From positions 127,085,723 through 127,149,722 of the forward strand of contig OZ023269.1 in assembly GCA_964006375.1 (NCBI GenBank): a stretch of DNA of 64,000 nucleotides, in the 5' to 3' direction. Positions 1 through 12,519 of this stretch are shown one piece after another (positions within the stretch are counted from its first letter, which is position 1; every line of letters begins with the position of its first letter). Position numbers and translations under genes: made by a program. Under the pieces are notes generated by a model. That model searched no databases. It was given only the letters and a program-made list of their open reading frames with translations, and was not told where the DNA came from. This DNA comes from Tillus elongatus. Taxonomy: Eukaryota > Arthropoda > Insecta > Coleoptera > Cleridae.

Positions 1-1005
1 ATTAGTGCAGGAGTCCCTCAAGGTTCAGCTTTAGCCCCTAATTTGTTTATTCTCCACATCAATGACCTCTCTAGCACATCCAACCCAGTTCACAGTTACG
101 CGGATGACAGCACCCTCTACTCAAATATACAATATTCTAAGCATGTCTCTTTAGCCCAATTAGACGAGGATCACAGACTCATGGAGGGTTCTGTCGATCT
201 CCAAAAAATATTATACTGAGGAAGTAGAAATCTTGTACGATTCAACTCCACCAAATCTCAGTCTTGCCTTCTATCTCATAAGAGATACACCAGCCGTAGA
301 CCCATCACAATGAACAACCAAGTTATTCAACGTAATGGGTCCTTTTCACCTGTTGGCATTTCTGTGGATCGAAATCTTAATTGGCACCAACATGTCATAT
401 CAATTGCAGAAGCGGCTGCTAAAAAATTAGGTTTCCTCTTCCAGGCACGCAAATATTTTTCACCAGCTAATCTCTATACCTTATATACTTCACAAATAAG
501 GCCAAACCTCGAATACTGGTTCCACATCTGGGGTGCCGCTGCCGCTTTTACACTCGCTATCCTGGACTCCATTCAGAAGAAAGCTATACGTCTCATAGGT
601 GATCTACCCTTACCCAAAGGCTGCCATTTCTTGCCCACCGACGTGCCGTTGGTGACCTCTCTCTTTTATAGATATCTGCACGGGCACTGCTCAGAGGAGA
701 TTTCTTCCATAGTTCCTCCACCTGCTACTCCCAACAGATCTACCAGGGGAGCAGAGCGAATGTACCCTTTTACTGTCCAGGTCACCAGACATAGAACATC
801 TTGTCATGCCCGCTCGTTTGTCACGAGGACTTCCAAGTTGTGGAATTCCTTGCCTGTACATATTTTTCCTTCTCCTCGGAACCTTCATACCTTCAAGTCC
901 AGAATTAGCAAGTTGCCTCTTTCCTCCTTGCCGACACCCACGGTACAGTAGTATTTAGGCTGTGGGCCCACGTGGTGTGTTATTGAAATAAAAAATAAAA
1001 AATCA
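1..1005 (+). mobile_element. LINE-A non-LTR retrotransposon, 3' part (copy 1)
   Basis: C-terminal half of a reverse transcriptase, already inside the RT domain at the window edge. Frame 1 reads GVPQGSALAP near 10-40 and the catalytic YADD at 97-108, then the thumb and a C-terminal region with NLEYWFHIWG and KLWNSLPVHIFPSP, ending at a TAG at 949-951. A TGA at 217-219 stands where sister copies have the W of LDWGSRNLV. Small indels near 605 and 665 move the frame out and back. The 3' UTR has GGCTGTGGGCCCACGTGGTG and ends in an A-rich tail near 985-1002. The element copies itself by target-primed reverse transcription; this copy is dead. Clade is uncertain (CR1/Jockey-like group). Confidence 0.85.
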
Positions 1006-2235
1006 TGCAAGGTGTTTCTTTTGTCGCTAAATCCATCCAGAAGGGATAAATGTTAACAACGACAAGAATTAATCGCGAAATGACAAAATTGTTTTTTAAA
1101 CAAGTAGAAAGATCAGAAAATACAGTACCTATCAGGCCTGTTTAATTAAAATAATAGGTACCTACTCGGGCTACATTTTATTGAAATATTTAATTCTTTT
1201 CTTCTGTATCTTAAACTATTCTGACCATCCTTTAGTGACCTCAATTTTGTCTTTCTCTTAAAAAATGCTTATAGTAAAACAAAAATATTTTCATTTTTAC
1301 AAAATGTCTTTAATAACGGCACATCTTAGCTTCATAATTGCTTTTAAATACTTTTATGTTTTAGACGTTCTAGATTTCGGTGTTTTTGTCAGTACCACGA
1401 CACTGTTGAATTTTACAGTCAATTGAAATCGCTAAACAAACAGCTTCTGGTGGTAACGCAGCTTAATAATTATATGTGACCCTTTCTCTTTCAACCTCCC
1501 TCTCAATCTAATATTGTGCCGCTTCAAAATACAAATCTAGCTTCTAGCTTCTAGACTTTCGACAAAAACGTTTCTCCCTATTGAATTAGTGACCTGTTTA
1601 TGATTTGTTGTGCAATTTAGGAGGGATGTCTCTAGCAAAAAGATGCCATCTCAGACAGTCAAGTGAATTTAAACATGTTTATTGTAAACAATTACTAAGA
1701 TTTTGGGGTTAAAAATTAATTTGAAATTGAGAAACTTAGAGGTCAAAGTTTTTGTGATCAGACAACCGACATTGCTGAAAAATGACTGCACGTAATTATT
1801 TTTTGTTGCTTTACTGTATGCGTGTGTGTATTTTTGTTGTGTGCGTATGTGTGAGTGTATGAGATTACAAGGTGGATGACCTCGGAATCTAGCGTCCATT
1901 GGTCACAGATGTTGCTTTACTCTATGATCTAATTTAAAAAAATAGGCGGGTCTTTCAAATTCCATACAGTGACACAAATTCACACCAAAAAAATAGTGTT
2001 TCCAACTTAGTTTTAGACAATTTGTGTGGTGGCCGTAAGTAGATTATCTAGCCAACCTGGAAATTCTACCAAAAGCATTTCCCCTAATCTTTAAGATGTT
2101 ACTGATTGTTTTTCACACCCTTCAAAAGACCCAGTACGCAAACTTATAAATTCAAAGCATTCCCACAACCAGTTTGTCGGAAGCACCAAAAATAAAGTTT
2201 TAAATCTAGTGAAGAATTGAATTATTCTTATCTGA
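1006..2235. other. No gene seen
   Basis: AT-rich DNA with many stops in all frames. It has a short TG-rich stretch near 1815-1860 on the plus strand. I see no coding, RNA or repeat feature that I can support. Confidence 0.6.
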
Positions 2236-3400
2236 ATTTTTTTTTTAATTTCAACAACACACCACGAGGGCTTACAGCCTAAATACTATCGTACCGTGGG
2301 TGTTGACAAGGAGGAAAGAGGCAACTTGTTAATTCTGGACTTGAAGGTTTGGAGGTTCAGAGGAGAAGGAAAAACATGTGCCGGCAAGGAATTCCACAAC
2401 TTGGAAGTCCTCGGGACAAAAGAGCGGGCATAACAAGATGCTCTATGTCTGGTGACCTGGACAGTAAAAGGGTGCATTCGCTCTGTTCCTCTGGTAGATC
2501 TGTTGGGGGCAGCAGGTGGGGGAACTATGGAGGAAAGCTCCTCTGAGCAGTGCCCGTGCAGATATCTATAAAAGAGAGAGAGGTCACCAACGGTACGTCA
2601 GTGGGCAAGGGATTCAGCTCTCTTTTGAATGGAGTCCAGGATAGCGAGTGTAGAAGCGGCAGCGGCACCCAAGATGTGGGAGCAGTATTCGAGGTTTGGC
2701 CTTATTTGTGAAGTATATAAGGTATAGAGATTAGCTGGTGAAAAGTATTTGCGAGCCCGGAAGAGGAAACCTAATTTCTTAGCAGCCGCTTCTGCAATTG
2801 ATGTGACATGTTGGTGCCAATTAAGATTTCGATCCACAGAAATGCCAACAAGAGAAAAGGACTCATTACTTTGAATAACTTGGTTGTTCATTGTGATGGG
2901 TCTAGGGCTGGTGTATCTCTTGTGAGAAAGAAAGCCAGACTTAGTTTTGGTGGGGCTGAATTGTACAAGATTTCTACTTCCCCAGTCTAATATTTTTTGG
3001 AGATCCACGGAGACAGAACCCTCCATGAGTCTGCAATCCTCATCTAATTGGGATAAAGAGACAGGCTTAGAATATTGTATATTTGAATGGAGGGTGCTGT
3101 CGTCCGCATAGCTGTGAACTGGGTTGGATGTGCTAGAGAGGAGGTCATTGATGTGGAGAAGAAACAAAGTAGGGGCTAAAGCTGAACCTTGAGGAACTCC
3201 TGCATTAATTGGATACAGTTTAGAGGAATGAAAATTGGCTACCGTAGTGTATTTAGAATTTCGCGTATGCCTCTTTTTCCGCAACTTAAAGCTTGCACAA
3301 TGTATACGATTGTACATTATTAAAAAACTAGGAGATGTGTTTAGAAACCTGGTTACATCGGCGACCAAAAGAATTTTTTACCATAGGGAAGGCAATTGAA
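2236..3400 (-). mobile_element. LINE-A retrotransposon, 3' part (copy 2)
   Basis: Same family as 1-1005 but on the minus strand. Reading from 3368 down, a divergent stretch leads into SSKLYPINAGVPQGSALAP (about 3235-3165), YADD at 3101-3112, LDWGSRNLVQFSPTKTKS, then VGISVDRNLNWHQHV and NLEYCSHILG. The frame stops at 2598 because about 14 codons after KRA are deleted. The C-terminal part (PNRSTRGTE-like, KLWNSLPAHVFPSP) continues in another frame to about 2286. The plus-strand poly-T at 2238-2246 is its A tail. The upstream palm (the DISKAF motif) is missing, so the copy is 5' truncated. The 5' limit is approximate. Confidence 0.85.
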
Positions 3401-4089
3401 CAGAAGGACCAGTCTATCTAGAACGTTTCAGCTGCTGTGAATGTAATAATTGTCCTTACCTAATGTGTATCTATAGACATTATCGAAATGCAACACAATG
3501 CAAGTTAGATTTGACCCACATAATATTTATTTTGTTTCAATTTACATGTAAATAATGAAAAAACAATAATGTTATAAAATAATGTGGGTTGAGACACCTA
3601 AATTTGATAAAACGTAATCGATATCATTCTAATACTGTTCAATAAAACCCCGATAAATAAGTATATTATAGTCATTTCCGTAGCATACGTAGATATCCAA
3701 ACAGAAAATACATACTTTTATGTTTGTGAATATCGTACAAAATACATTAGTCACAATTTCTTGTTTCTACAACTGCACTACGGTGTTATTCAGGACTTCG
3801 ATTTATAAAAATTGACAGCAACTATAAAATTAGGAGGTACATTTTCTGTGTATACTGTGTAATCTAAAACTATACAACCTAGATTGTCATTACCTCTTTT
3901 TATTATTTGCAGTAAATTAAGTCAGAAAAAGCAAATTATGTACTAAATTTGATTAAAATGGCTTATTTATATATAATCGGACATAAAACAACAGTGTGAT
4001 TTGGCTGGTCAACAAACATATCCAAGATATTTGCAAAGAAAGAGTCTTGTCGAGCTTAATCAAAATCGGTGTACTTTAGTGAATTTTCT
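3401..4089. other. No gene seen
   Basis: AT-rich DNA without a long open frame or recognisable repeat. Confidence 0.55.
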
Positions 4090-4218
4090 TTAAAAAAATT
4101 CACCCATGAGGAGATCTCGACTTTCGAACTTTGAATTTTGAAAAAAATTCTTCAAATGAGCGCGAACTAGGCTCCCTAGAACACACATCCGGGGTTAGTT
4201 CAAATTTTTATATTTTTG

Positions 4219-4317
<99 letters not shown>

Positions 4318-4580
4318 ACCACACCGACAACTCAAAACATAATGGGCCGATTTTAATAAAATTTAAATTCTTTTTGCAAGTGGCTTGGATAAGTTCGTCG
4401 GTCAGGAAAATCGGACCAGTTTTTCAGGGAAAATTTTAGGTTTTCTTTTGGAAAAGATTCATATCTCCGGAAATAACAAAGCTATGGCAACCAAATTTGG
4501 CAAGCTGGTTTATATTGTAAAACCCAAACTGTGCAATTTAGGTCTCTTAAGTTGAAAGAGAAGAAGTTATAGGCACTTAA
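4090..4580. repeat. Family X segment with embedded (TA)n
   Basis: Begins with AATTCACCCATGAGGAGAT and CGCGAACTAGGCTCCCTAGA, which recur near 63755-63835. It then holds an uninterrupted (TA)n at about 4219-4314. After that comes a stretch with TCAGGAAAATCGGACCAGTT and ATCTCCGGAAATAACAAAGC, close to 55440-55520 and 20560-20640. The open frame across the TA array is just translated dinucleotide repeat. Confidence 0.7.
4219..4314. repeat. (TA)n microsatellite
   Basis: About 48 perfect TA units inside a family X repeat. Confidence 0.97.
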
Positions 4581-4829
4581 TAAAGCAAAATTATAGTGCC
4601 ACTAAAGGTCAGAGAAGACGCAATATCAAAATATTGTATGTATTAAGCAAAATCTATTAAATATTACAGACAACGTTTATCTTTTCATGGCGCAAAAAGT
4701 CCAAGAAGTACCAGAAAGATTACTTTGAAAATGTTATAATTTTTCTCCTGTAAATGTCAAACTAGAGATTTGAAACGTGACAATTAGTATAACTACTATT
4801 GTGTTTTCTGAATTGTAAATATTGCATAG

Positions 4830-5575
4830 AATGTATATTAGAATGTTTCAGATTTATGCTACACTTCTCATTTGTTAAAATAGTTGCAAAATCTGCATCT
4901 AAAAACCTTACATCTCACAAATAAATAACTTGACCATTATCGGTTATTTACCTTTCATTGCAGAGTCTGATAGAAGGCTTACAGTGGTGTAATTGTTAGC
5001 TGCATTGCTGATGAGCGAAGGGACGCCGGTTCAAATCTCACGCTGACTGAATTTCTCTTTGAACTTTTTTTTTCGTCTGATTCAATTTTAACGTTATCTG
5101 ATCGCATTGTGTAATTCCATTATTTTTAGCGACTTTTTGTTGAAAATGAAAGTTAAGCAGAAGAGGTTGTTTTCTTCTCTACAACCGGATTCAATTTTCA
5201 CTGCATCCACAGGCAAACGATATTTTTTTTCATTTTCAATTATAATTACAGATATATATAATTTGAATTTTATGTATTCTTTTAGAAAAATTTTGTGTAA
5301 AAGATATTTAGCCAGTTTTCGCAGAAATTTTGTTGTGCTTCGTATAAATCATTTTTTGTGAAATTTTGGTAACTAATGATAAATGTTTAGTAAGTTATTA
5401 TTAAAAAAAAATGTTTACGGATTTTCTTGAAAACTTGTTTGCAAATTTTCATGAAATCACAATTATGTTTTGGTAGCTGGGTAAATAACTTGAAATGGTT
5501 CTTTGCCCAGGAAAATTGGACCAGTTTTTTTTTTAAATTTATTTAATTTATTTTTATTAGCGTCTTGTAAAAAAT
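4830..5575. repeat. Family X segment, homologous to 25310-26340
   Basis: From GTATATTAGAATGTTTCAGA onward this matches the stretch starting at 25319 over several hundred bases, with indels. It includes the tRNA-like module at about 4975-5050 and the blocks TAGCCAGTTTTCGCAGA and GGGTAAATAACTTGAAATGG. It has no coding capacity. It looks like one copy of a long non-autonomous element. Confidence 0.7.
4975..5050 (+). repeat. tRNA-like module (pol III box A/B-like)
   Basis: GTGGTGTAATTGTTAGC resembles box A of a tRNA and GGTTCAAATCTC resembles box B, at roughly tRNA spacing. The acceptor arms do not pair well. A diverged copy lies at 25462-25540 inside the same larger repeat, so this is a tRNA pseudogene or SINE head carried by a mobile repeat, not a working tRNA gene. 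Confidence 0.5.
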
Positions 5576-5689
5576 GTTCTGGTCGTACTTTACCTTCAAA
5601 TTATTGGTATTCTGAATAACTTCATCAATCAGCGTCACTTGTTTGAAAGACTTTTTACTATTATTATATCTGGCCTGTTGTAGGCTACT

Positions 5690-6240
5690 TGTTGATTTGT
5701 AAGTACAGTACGATCCAATTTCTCTAGAATGTGCTCAGGAATGTATCTACGGTAAGGCACATTAACGCTCTACATCTTCCGGCGACGTGCTGGATAGTCT
5801 ATGGCGACTGAGATCCAGATCTGCATTCGTCATCTTGGACCGAATTATCTCAAACTATATACTTCAAGTAGTTTCTTGGTGGAATGACTTGATCTTGTAT
5901 GGCCCGCAAAAAACCTCTATTCCTGGAAACATATGCCCTGATACAAACCACTAGTTCGACTCCGACATGTGCCTGGAATATCTCATTTATATGTCGCCCA
6001 TTGAGAGGCTTCTGCATCCAATTTGTCTTGATCAGTTCGATGGTGACTTTGTATTTCACTTTCCCTTAATTGTAATGGTGTTGTCATCTGCCTCGCACAT
6101 GGCACGCTGCAGTTCCGAAGCAAGCGCCTGCTGATGGAAATATGTACGCAGGTTCAATATCTGCTGGTCCAAGTATTTACCAATATTCAGCAATCGTTCT
6201 TCCATATTTGTGTCTAGGTAGGGTTACTCGTTCGATGTCA
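5690..6240 (-). mobile_element. Retroelement ORF C-terminal relic (zinc-knuckle tail)
   Basis: Minus-strand translation from about 6205 gives a start-like MEERLLNIGKYLDQQIL, then after stops and shifts NWMQKPLNGRHINEIFQ and FLRAIQDQVIPPRNYLKYIV (6016-5853). Further down, in a broken frame, come DDECR and TIQHVAGRCRAL. The order 'W-KPL-G, AIQDQ-RNY-KYI, C-x2-C..TIQH' is the C-terminal tail of a reverse-transcriptase element family widespread in invertebrates. Several stops and a lost second cysteine show it is dead. No RT palm is visible upstream. The exact clade is not known to me. Confidence 0.55.
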
Positions 6241-7460
6241 CTACGGGGGTGATGCTTTTTGTATTTTGTTAGGAGTGTTCGCATCTTCCGTTGTAGATTT
6301 TCGATGTCCGTTTTACTCTAATTCACTTCCCAAATAATAATAATAATTATTATTATTATTGTGTCAACATTTTCTAGGTCAATTTTTTTGTTAATGTTAA
6401 ATTTTAATGAGCACTTAGTTGACTTAGCCTGTTCCTGCAGGTGCTCTGAATTTGATTGCTTTTGTATTTCTTTTTTTACTCTTGAATTACTTGTAATTTT
6501 TTAGTTTGGGCGAAATACCGACATAATTTGAATTTTTTCGAAGTAATGTAATGTCAAAAATATATAAAGTTGTTTTGTGTAATAATATTTTATCTGTTGT
6601 TGTATGGGTTTAAAAAATATGAACTTTGGACATAAATTTTCGAAAGTAATCCGTGACCTCTCTATGAGCTTTTCTATCAAAATCTGAACTGAAATCACTG
6701 TGCATTTATAAAATTAGAACGTGTCTAGTGTGGAGTTGAAATATAACTTCATTTATTTTTTAAATCAATACCAGATAACACACGAAGTTTTACTCTCTCA
6801 AACGGCTATTTATTTTCTCTGTAGGTAAATGATTTTTAGTCCGTTAATACATAAAGCAAAAATCGATTTAAATTCAACTGGATAAACGGGATACACCACT
6901 AGACAAAGCTTTGTCTAAATTGGTTCTTTGATATCCGCATTGTTATACTCGGGTTATTTAAAATAATAAAAGTAATAAACCACTATCACCGGAAGCAAAA
7001 TAGCTAGATACATGTGTGATACATTTTATGCATTTTAGTGATCAGTTTGCCTTTATACTTGTATTTGACTTCACTTTGCGATACATTACATGTACTTCCT
7101 GAGCTTTAATACGCTTTATGTTTACTTTGTGTTCTTTTATTTACTCATATTTATTGTTACAGGTAAGCTTTTAAGGATTGGACATTATAAAACGATTCCC
7201 GCATTTGTTTTCCGTATTGTAAGTAGATTTACATTTTTATTGCTCCAGTATGCATATACCATTCCAGATAAAAACCTTTGATAAAATGAGTAATATGGAA
7301 CTCCAATATGTTTCTTTTTCATTTAATTTTAATATGGTTCGTTTATTTTCTCATTAGCACATGCACTAATAAAACAGAACACAGAAGAAATGTATGTTTA
7401 CAAAAGTTGTAAGAACCTAGTTCTTCTTTGTTTTTTGCTGCAGATTCATGTTCCTTCTTC
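6241..7460. other. No gene seen
   Basis: AT-rich DNA with a short (AAT)n/(ATT)n palindrome at 6337-6361. Short open frames here match nothing I recognise. Confidence 0.55.
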
Positions 7461-7812
7461 GTTTTTTTTTACTTAAACATCGGCCTATTTCCGCGGCTAT
7501 GGCCAATCACCAACGCCAGGAACCAGTTTCACCTGGCTATCCAGGAAATTTTGCCGAAGCCCTGCCTTTCTGTAAGGAGGGTAGGGGTCTTTAACGTAGG
7601 CAACATCGATGGACACGGGACTGACGGATTTACGCTCCCTCCGAAGGGCGGAACGTGCAGACATTCAACTTGCTCAAATACAATGCCAGAACATCGGTTG
7701 AAATAAAGTTATTACAGTTTGTACTGAAAAAATGAAAGGGATACCCTGGGGATCGAACACAGTACCCTTCGATTCAGAGGCACACGTTATCACCCCTGGA
7801 CCACCGAGGCTC
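7461..7812 (-). mobile_element. SINE-A, full-length (minus)
   Basis: tRNA-derived SINE. The head reads, on the minus strand from 7812, GAGCCTCGGTGGTCC followed by a tRNA-like box A and box B (GGATCGAAC on the plus strand is in the box B region). The body has the marker blocks CAAGTTGAATGTCTGCACG, TTCCGCCCTTCGG and GGCAAAATTTCC (with small changes). The tail, CGATGTTTAAGT plus an A run, is at the low-coordinate end. It is a non-coding parasite of LINE machinery, transcribed by pol III if intact. No clear target duplication is visible. Confidence 0.8.
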
Positions 7813-8469
7813 CGTGTTTGTTTTTAAATCTTATAATGTATTAGATTATATACAGAGAACAACAAGAAGCAAATAAGCCTTGTATTTGGCGTTGCCGAAT
7901 GGCAAATGCGTATTTGATCAATTTGAACAATGCTACTAGAACCAAATCGAGTACATCTTAGAGCAAATTTTTATCTCGTGGTTTTTTACCAATAACACAG
8001 ACAGAATCACTTTTTCTGGTGATTAATGACAATCAAGTTGTTGAGTTTAGTTAGTTACATCATACATATGTTTATGTTATGATTTTTCAAGCTCACATTT
8101 CGCCATATAAGTATAATGTTTCGAAAGTTAAAAGTACAAACATATTGGCCGCCATTTAGAAATTAAAATTAGTGCAAAAACAAGGATAATCTAAATTTTA
8201 CATTTCCCAAGTTCAGTCCAAAGGATTTTTGATTTGAGATTTGGTTAACAAGAGGTATAATATTTGCGTTTTTAAACCCACCACGAAACATATTTTATGT
8301 GCCAATTTACTAAACCAGTCACAAAAATTATGAAAAAGGCATCTTGGAACATTCCGACCCGGTTGGTTTTCTAATCACTTTAGAGTTCAGTCAGAAGAAT
8401 TGTATCTTTTAAAAATAAAGTTAATACTTCAAAGTTTTCAATTTTATCTTGTGTACAAAATCTTTTTAC
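7813..8469. other. No gene seen
   Basis: AT-rich DNA. GGCCGCCATTT-type words (8148, 8486) are shared with nearby repeats, but no element boundary can be set. Confidence 0.45.
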
Positions 8470-8812
8470 ATACACGTATTGGTCGCCATTTTGAAATGCG
8501 TGAGTTTTGCGAAAGTTTAATACAGACTACAAATTAGTCCTGGACGCAGCAAGTGCGTTTAGCAATGCTACATTAAAGAAAATGAAAAATTGCTGTGGAG
8601 AAGTGTCATTGGTAGTGGTGTTTGTCCACCATTTAGGTCAGTAAAAAATAATATGTAACATGAAAAATCCAAATATTTCAAAACATCTCAAACACCAAAA
8701 AAAATTTCGGAGATGTCTAACCGTCAATTTGTTGGCTTTTAGGTGCTCAACCTTTCTCCTATTTAATCAAGTCTGTATCTGCTACCGTTTTGGAGATCCC
8801 CATAGTGGCCCT

Positions 8813-8813
<1 letters not shown>

Positions 8814-8897
<84 letters not shown>
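8814..8897. repeat. (TA)n microsatellite
   Basis: About 42 TA units. Open frames across it on both strands are only Ile-Tyr repeats. Confidence 0.97.
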
Positions 8898-8900
<3 letters not shown>

Positions 8901-9121
8901 ATGTATATAAGGGCGAATCTAGAAAGGGGAACTCTCCCCAAAAAAGCGATTTTAAAAAAAATCCGAGCGTTTTCCTGAAGCTTTTCGGAAAATGTTATAC
9001 TCTATAATTATTATTTTTTCTCTGAAGTTTAAGACATGGCCAAAGAACTAACAGTACATAGACACAATTAATATTTAATTTCTACTGGACCCCTTACACC
9101 TTAATAGGTAAAAAGGGTTAC

Positions 9122-9126
<5 letters not shown>

Positions 9127-9187
<61 letters not shown>
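9127..9187. repeat. (TA)n microsatellite
   Basis: About 30 TA units, second array in the same repeat. Confidence 0.97.
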
Positions 9188-9190
<3 letters not shown>

Positions 9191-9310
9191 GAAACGTCGG
9201 ATTCAAAATTAGCAATGCTACGTTAAAGAAAATGAAAAGTTGCTGTGGAGAAGTGTCACTGGTATTGGTGTTTGTCCACCATTAAGGCCAGAAAAAAATA
9301 ATATGCAACC

Positions 9311-12300
9311 TATGTTTGTTACTCCTTATTAAATTTACGTTTTCATTTTTTTAAAGTAAATAATGCAATTTTTTCAAAAAGAATTTTAGGTACCAATTTT
9401 TTTGCATCATCATTTAAGTAGTAAGCAGCTCAATGCTAAAACAAACAAAAATATGATTGTCATTTAAAAAAAAACTTATGATGGCATCATCATTAAGAAT
9501 TAGGTGACTAATGGGAGATCCCGACTTTTTTAAATAAAGATAGACGCGTTCTTAATTCCAAACGAAGACAGCAACAACATAAAGAATATCAGTTGTGTGA
9601 AAACGCCGGGATTTTTATTAGCGGTAAATTAAGGCATATTTTTGTTTGTTCGCCCATAACTTTCCCCTTTCTTGCGTTTAGGAAGGACTTTCTCTTGTTA
9701 GCATCAATATTTAAATGGCGTTAATTCCATTTTAGCTTCGTCTTTTAGCATGTAAAATTTTTTAATGCTGGCAGTTTTAATTCCACCGTTAATGCCATCT
9801 GCAAGTTTTAATGGAATTATCAATTTGTATTTCCCTTTTAACAACACTGTAACTTGGATGTTAACTAAATTAGGAAACTACGATAACAAAAAACCCTCTC
9901 CCCAAGTCTGCTGTAAAATTTTGATGCATTGTTTGAAAATGTAGCTAATGGCCTTTTTAATGAGATAATGTATCTGATTTGGCTAGTGCAGTTGATTTAC
10001 TGGAAAATGTGCATTTTAACTAAGCGAAGAGCTTTCTAACTCGAGGAAACCCATTCTAATTAAGTTAAAGTGAATATGAACTCTGAATGTAATTCATAAA
10101 ACAAACAAAATTTAATTGTGCTCAAATGTAAAGACGACAAAGTCACGACTCAGAACTTTAAATTGATGGATCACAGATTTCCAGATGAATTTATGTTGTT
10201 TTTTGCACCTTTCTTTTCAATTTTAGGAATCATTCGTGCTAGTTTTACGAATTAGCTACCACTTTACCGTAACAAGCACCCAATTCAATTATCACTGCTC
10301 TTAAATTTTAAATTAAAAAAATTAATTACTATAACTCAAAAAATAGTTAATCGGTCCTTGTTACTATCGCTAGTGAAAAGTAAGAACAGAGAAATGTTCT
10401 ATTTTGAACACGTTTACCTCTAATAATCCTCTTTACTGTTGTAAGTGTTGATTGCCAGAAATTAAATACATATTTTTGAAAGGCTCGCTTGTCATAACAA
10501 CGTACAAATAAATATAAAATTTGTGCAAATGCACTGCAATTTTATGGCCAATGAATAAAATATTCCAAGCCAATTCCTATCTCTCTCACACACACGCACA
10601 CACACACACACGCAGTTAATAAATTTTTCTCAAACTGGAGGAATCTGTTCTTTTATAATTTGACCTGGATGATTTTTTTGGTTAGGCCAACCAGACTAGC
10701 ATTTCCTGGAAAATTTAGATCACCTTTGCGAAAATTTTGGTAGCTTTGAAAATAATTTTATAATGTACCAAAACTTATTTCGGCGCTGATGGTAAATTAA
10801 GCTCTTAGCATTTACGAAAAGGCTTGATTTCCCAAGAAACCACTCAGTTTTCTTTTTTTTTTTTGTATGTGTGATGATCATTTTAATTTTTCTTTAACCC
10901 CGGGTACGCTCTTACCGTTTTTCTAGTTCGTAGTAAAAAAAACTTGTTCCATCAATGTACAAGTTCTCAATTTTATTATTTTTATGTTTGATCTACAATT
11001 TTTGATTATTTAGGATTTCTTATGCAAATATACCAGTAATTTTTATTACTAAATGCACAATTCTTTGGAAATATCTTAGTTATTTTCAATACAGGCAATA
11101 AGGCATTTTCATCAGTAACTTCGGTTATGTTTGTGATTGTAACTCTCCACTTCTAGAAAATCAATAGTTACCGTATTTAATTAAAGCGGTTATTTGATGG
11201 CACCATCTAGAAGATATGTGGGCAGTTATTTTCATAAAGCTCCTCTTTAAAGGAAATGTTAAAAGTTTTAGTCGTCTGGAAGGATTCACGTATTCAGTTC
11301 CTCTAGTTCCTCCAGAGCTATTACTGACTCATTTATCTGTTCGAGTGCCTACCATCCAATCAGCGCATACTTTTCCTTTACCCTCGTTATTTATCACCTT
11401 CATTTTTATCACGGCAACCCTGATCCTGATGACATTTTATTAATTATTGAAGAGTCGGTCTAGCGGACACACTCGAGAATCATTGGTGCGCGAACGCTTA
11501 TCGACTATCCTTTCCTTCAGTTTCAGAATCTACCGAATTTATCTGAAGACGAATTGCATTCTATGAGATAATGGAACATCAAATTATATCTATTACCATA
11601 AAAATGGATATTTTCGTTTGTTCCAGTGAAATAAAGATCGACTGGCATATTTTATCGACATCAACACGTACATAAATAACTAAACCGAACTTTCCCACTC
11701 TCCTTTTCTTATGTTTCCAACTTCTCTCCATTCAGAGGGTCAATAGGGTGAACACTAAAGGTTGAAATTTATACTTTTTCACTTGGTTCTGTACTTAGTT
11801 AAGCCCTTTTATATACAAATCGATCTTCTTTGTTTGACTATACACCCTACCACATACAGGGTATTTTTAGATAATTATAGAGAAAGTGATATGAGAACGA
11901 GACAAAACACTTGAGCTGGCTAGCCGCAACAGTTCAGTTAGAGGTAACAAAAGGGCAGACAGCCTAACAAAGCAAAGATCTGATACCAGGCTGAATCGTT
12001 TTAAAAAGTAATGAAAAACTGTGACAATGTACAAAAGCAACACCAAACATCAAATTTTTTTGCACAATTATGTTATAAATATATTAATATTATTATATAA
12101 TATTAAAATTGGGTAATACTTAAAGCGACAAGATGTTATCCAGGCCTAATAAAATGCTTTTTTTTTAATATAAGATTAAGCAGACAAAAGGTGATGTCGG
12201 TGCCTATTCCTGGTCGCTGCACCAATGTAGAAAATGAAAATCTGCGAAGAATTTATTGCGAGAAGCCTCACACTGTCCAACATTAAATCTTCAAGCATTA

Positions 12301-12519
12301 AAAGCCTGGTCCTTCAATTATGATAAATTGCTTAGTAAAAGGTCGAGGACCTAGATTGGTACCTAGAAGAAAGAACAATGTGTAGGCAGTACAACGTACA
12401 CGCAATATTGGTTAAGCGTTAAGCCATAAACTCACTGCGGTTAGAATTCAATCAATCGATTAAAGAAATTTTTTTTAACGTCTGATAAACCAGATGGCCT
12501 AGCCTCCGTCACAAAATGG
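9311..12519. other. No gene seen
   Basis: A 3.2 kb AT-rich stretch. It contains a short (CA)n at about 10590-10612 and a TTATATAATATTAA-rich segment near 12075-12110. Short open frames (for example 11216-11443) show no domain I recognise. CATACAGGGTATTTTTAGAT at 11855-11874 resembles the transposon end words at 25157 and 28754, but no partner end is clear. Confidence 0.5.

Larger units (their letters stand above)
8470..9310. repeat. Repeat with two (TA)n arrays between direct repeats
   Basis: The stretch 8561-8662 (AGCAATGCTACATTAAAGAA, GCTGTGGAGAAGTGTCA, TTTGTCCACCAT) is repeated at 9208-9308. Between them lie (TA)n arrays at about 8814-8897 and 9127-9187 and a GATTTTAAAAAAAATCCGAG block. 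CTGGACGCAGCAAGTGCGTT at 8543-8562 is the family X end motif. Non-coding. Confidence 0.7.

Noticed and set aside
4975..5050. A functional tRNA gene
   Set aside because: Box A and B words are present, but the arms do not pair and the same module rides in a dispersed repeat at 25462.
8660..9007. Open frames of Ile-Tyr repeats across the TA arrays (also 4131-4439 and 34636-34887)
   Set aside because: They are the translation of (TA)n microsatellites and exist on both strands; not genes.
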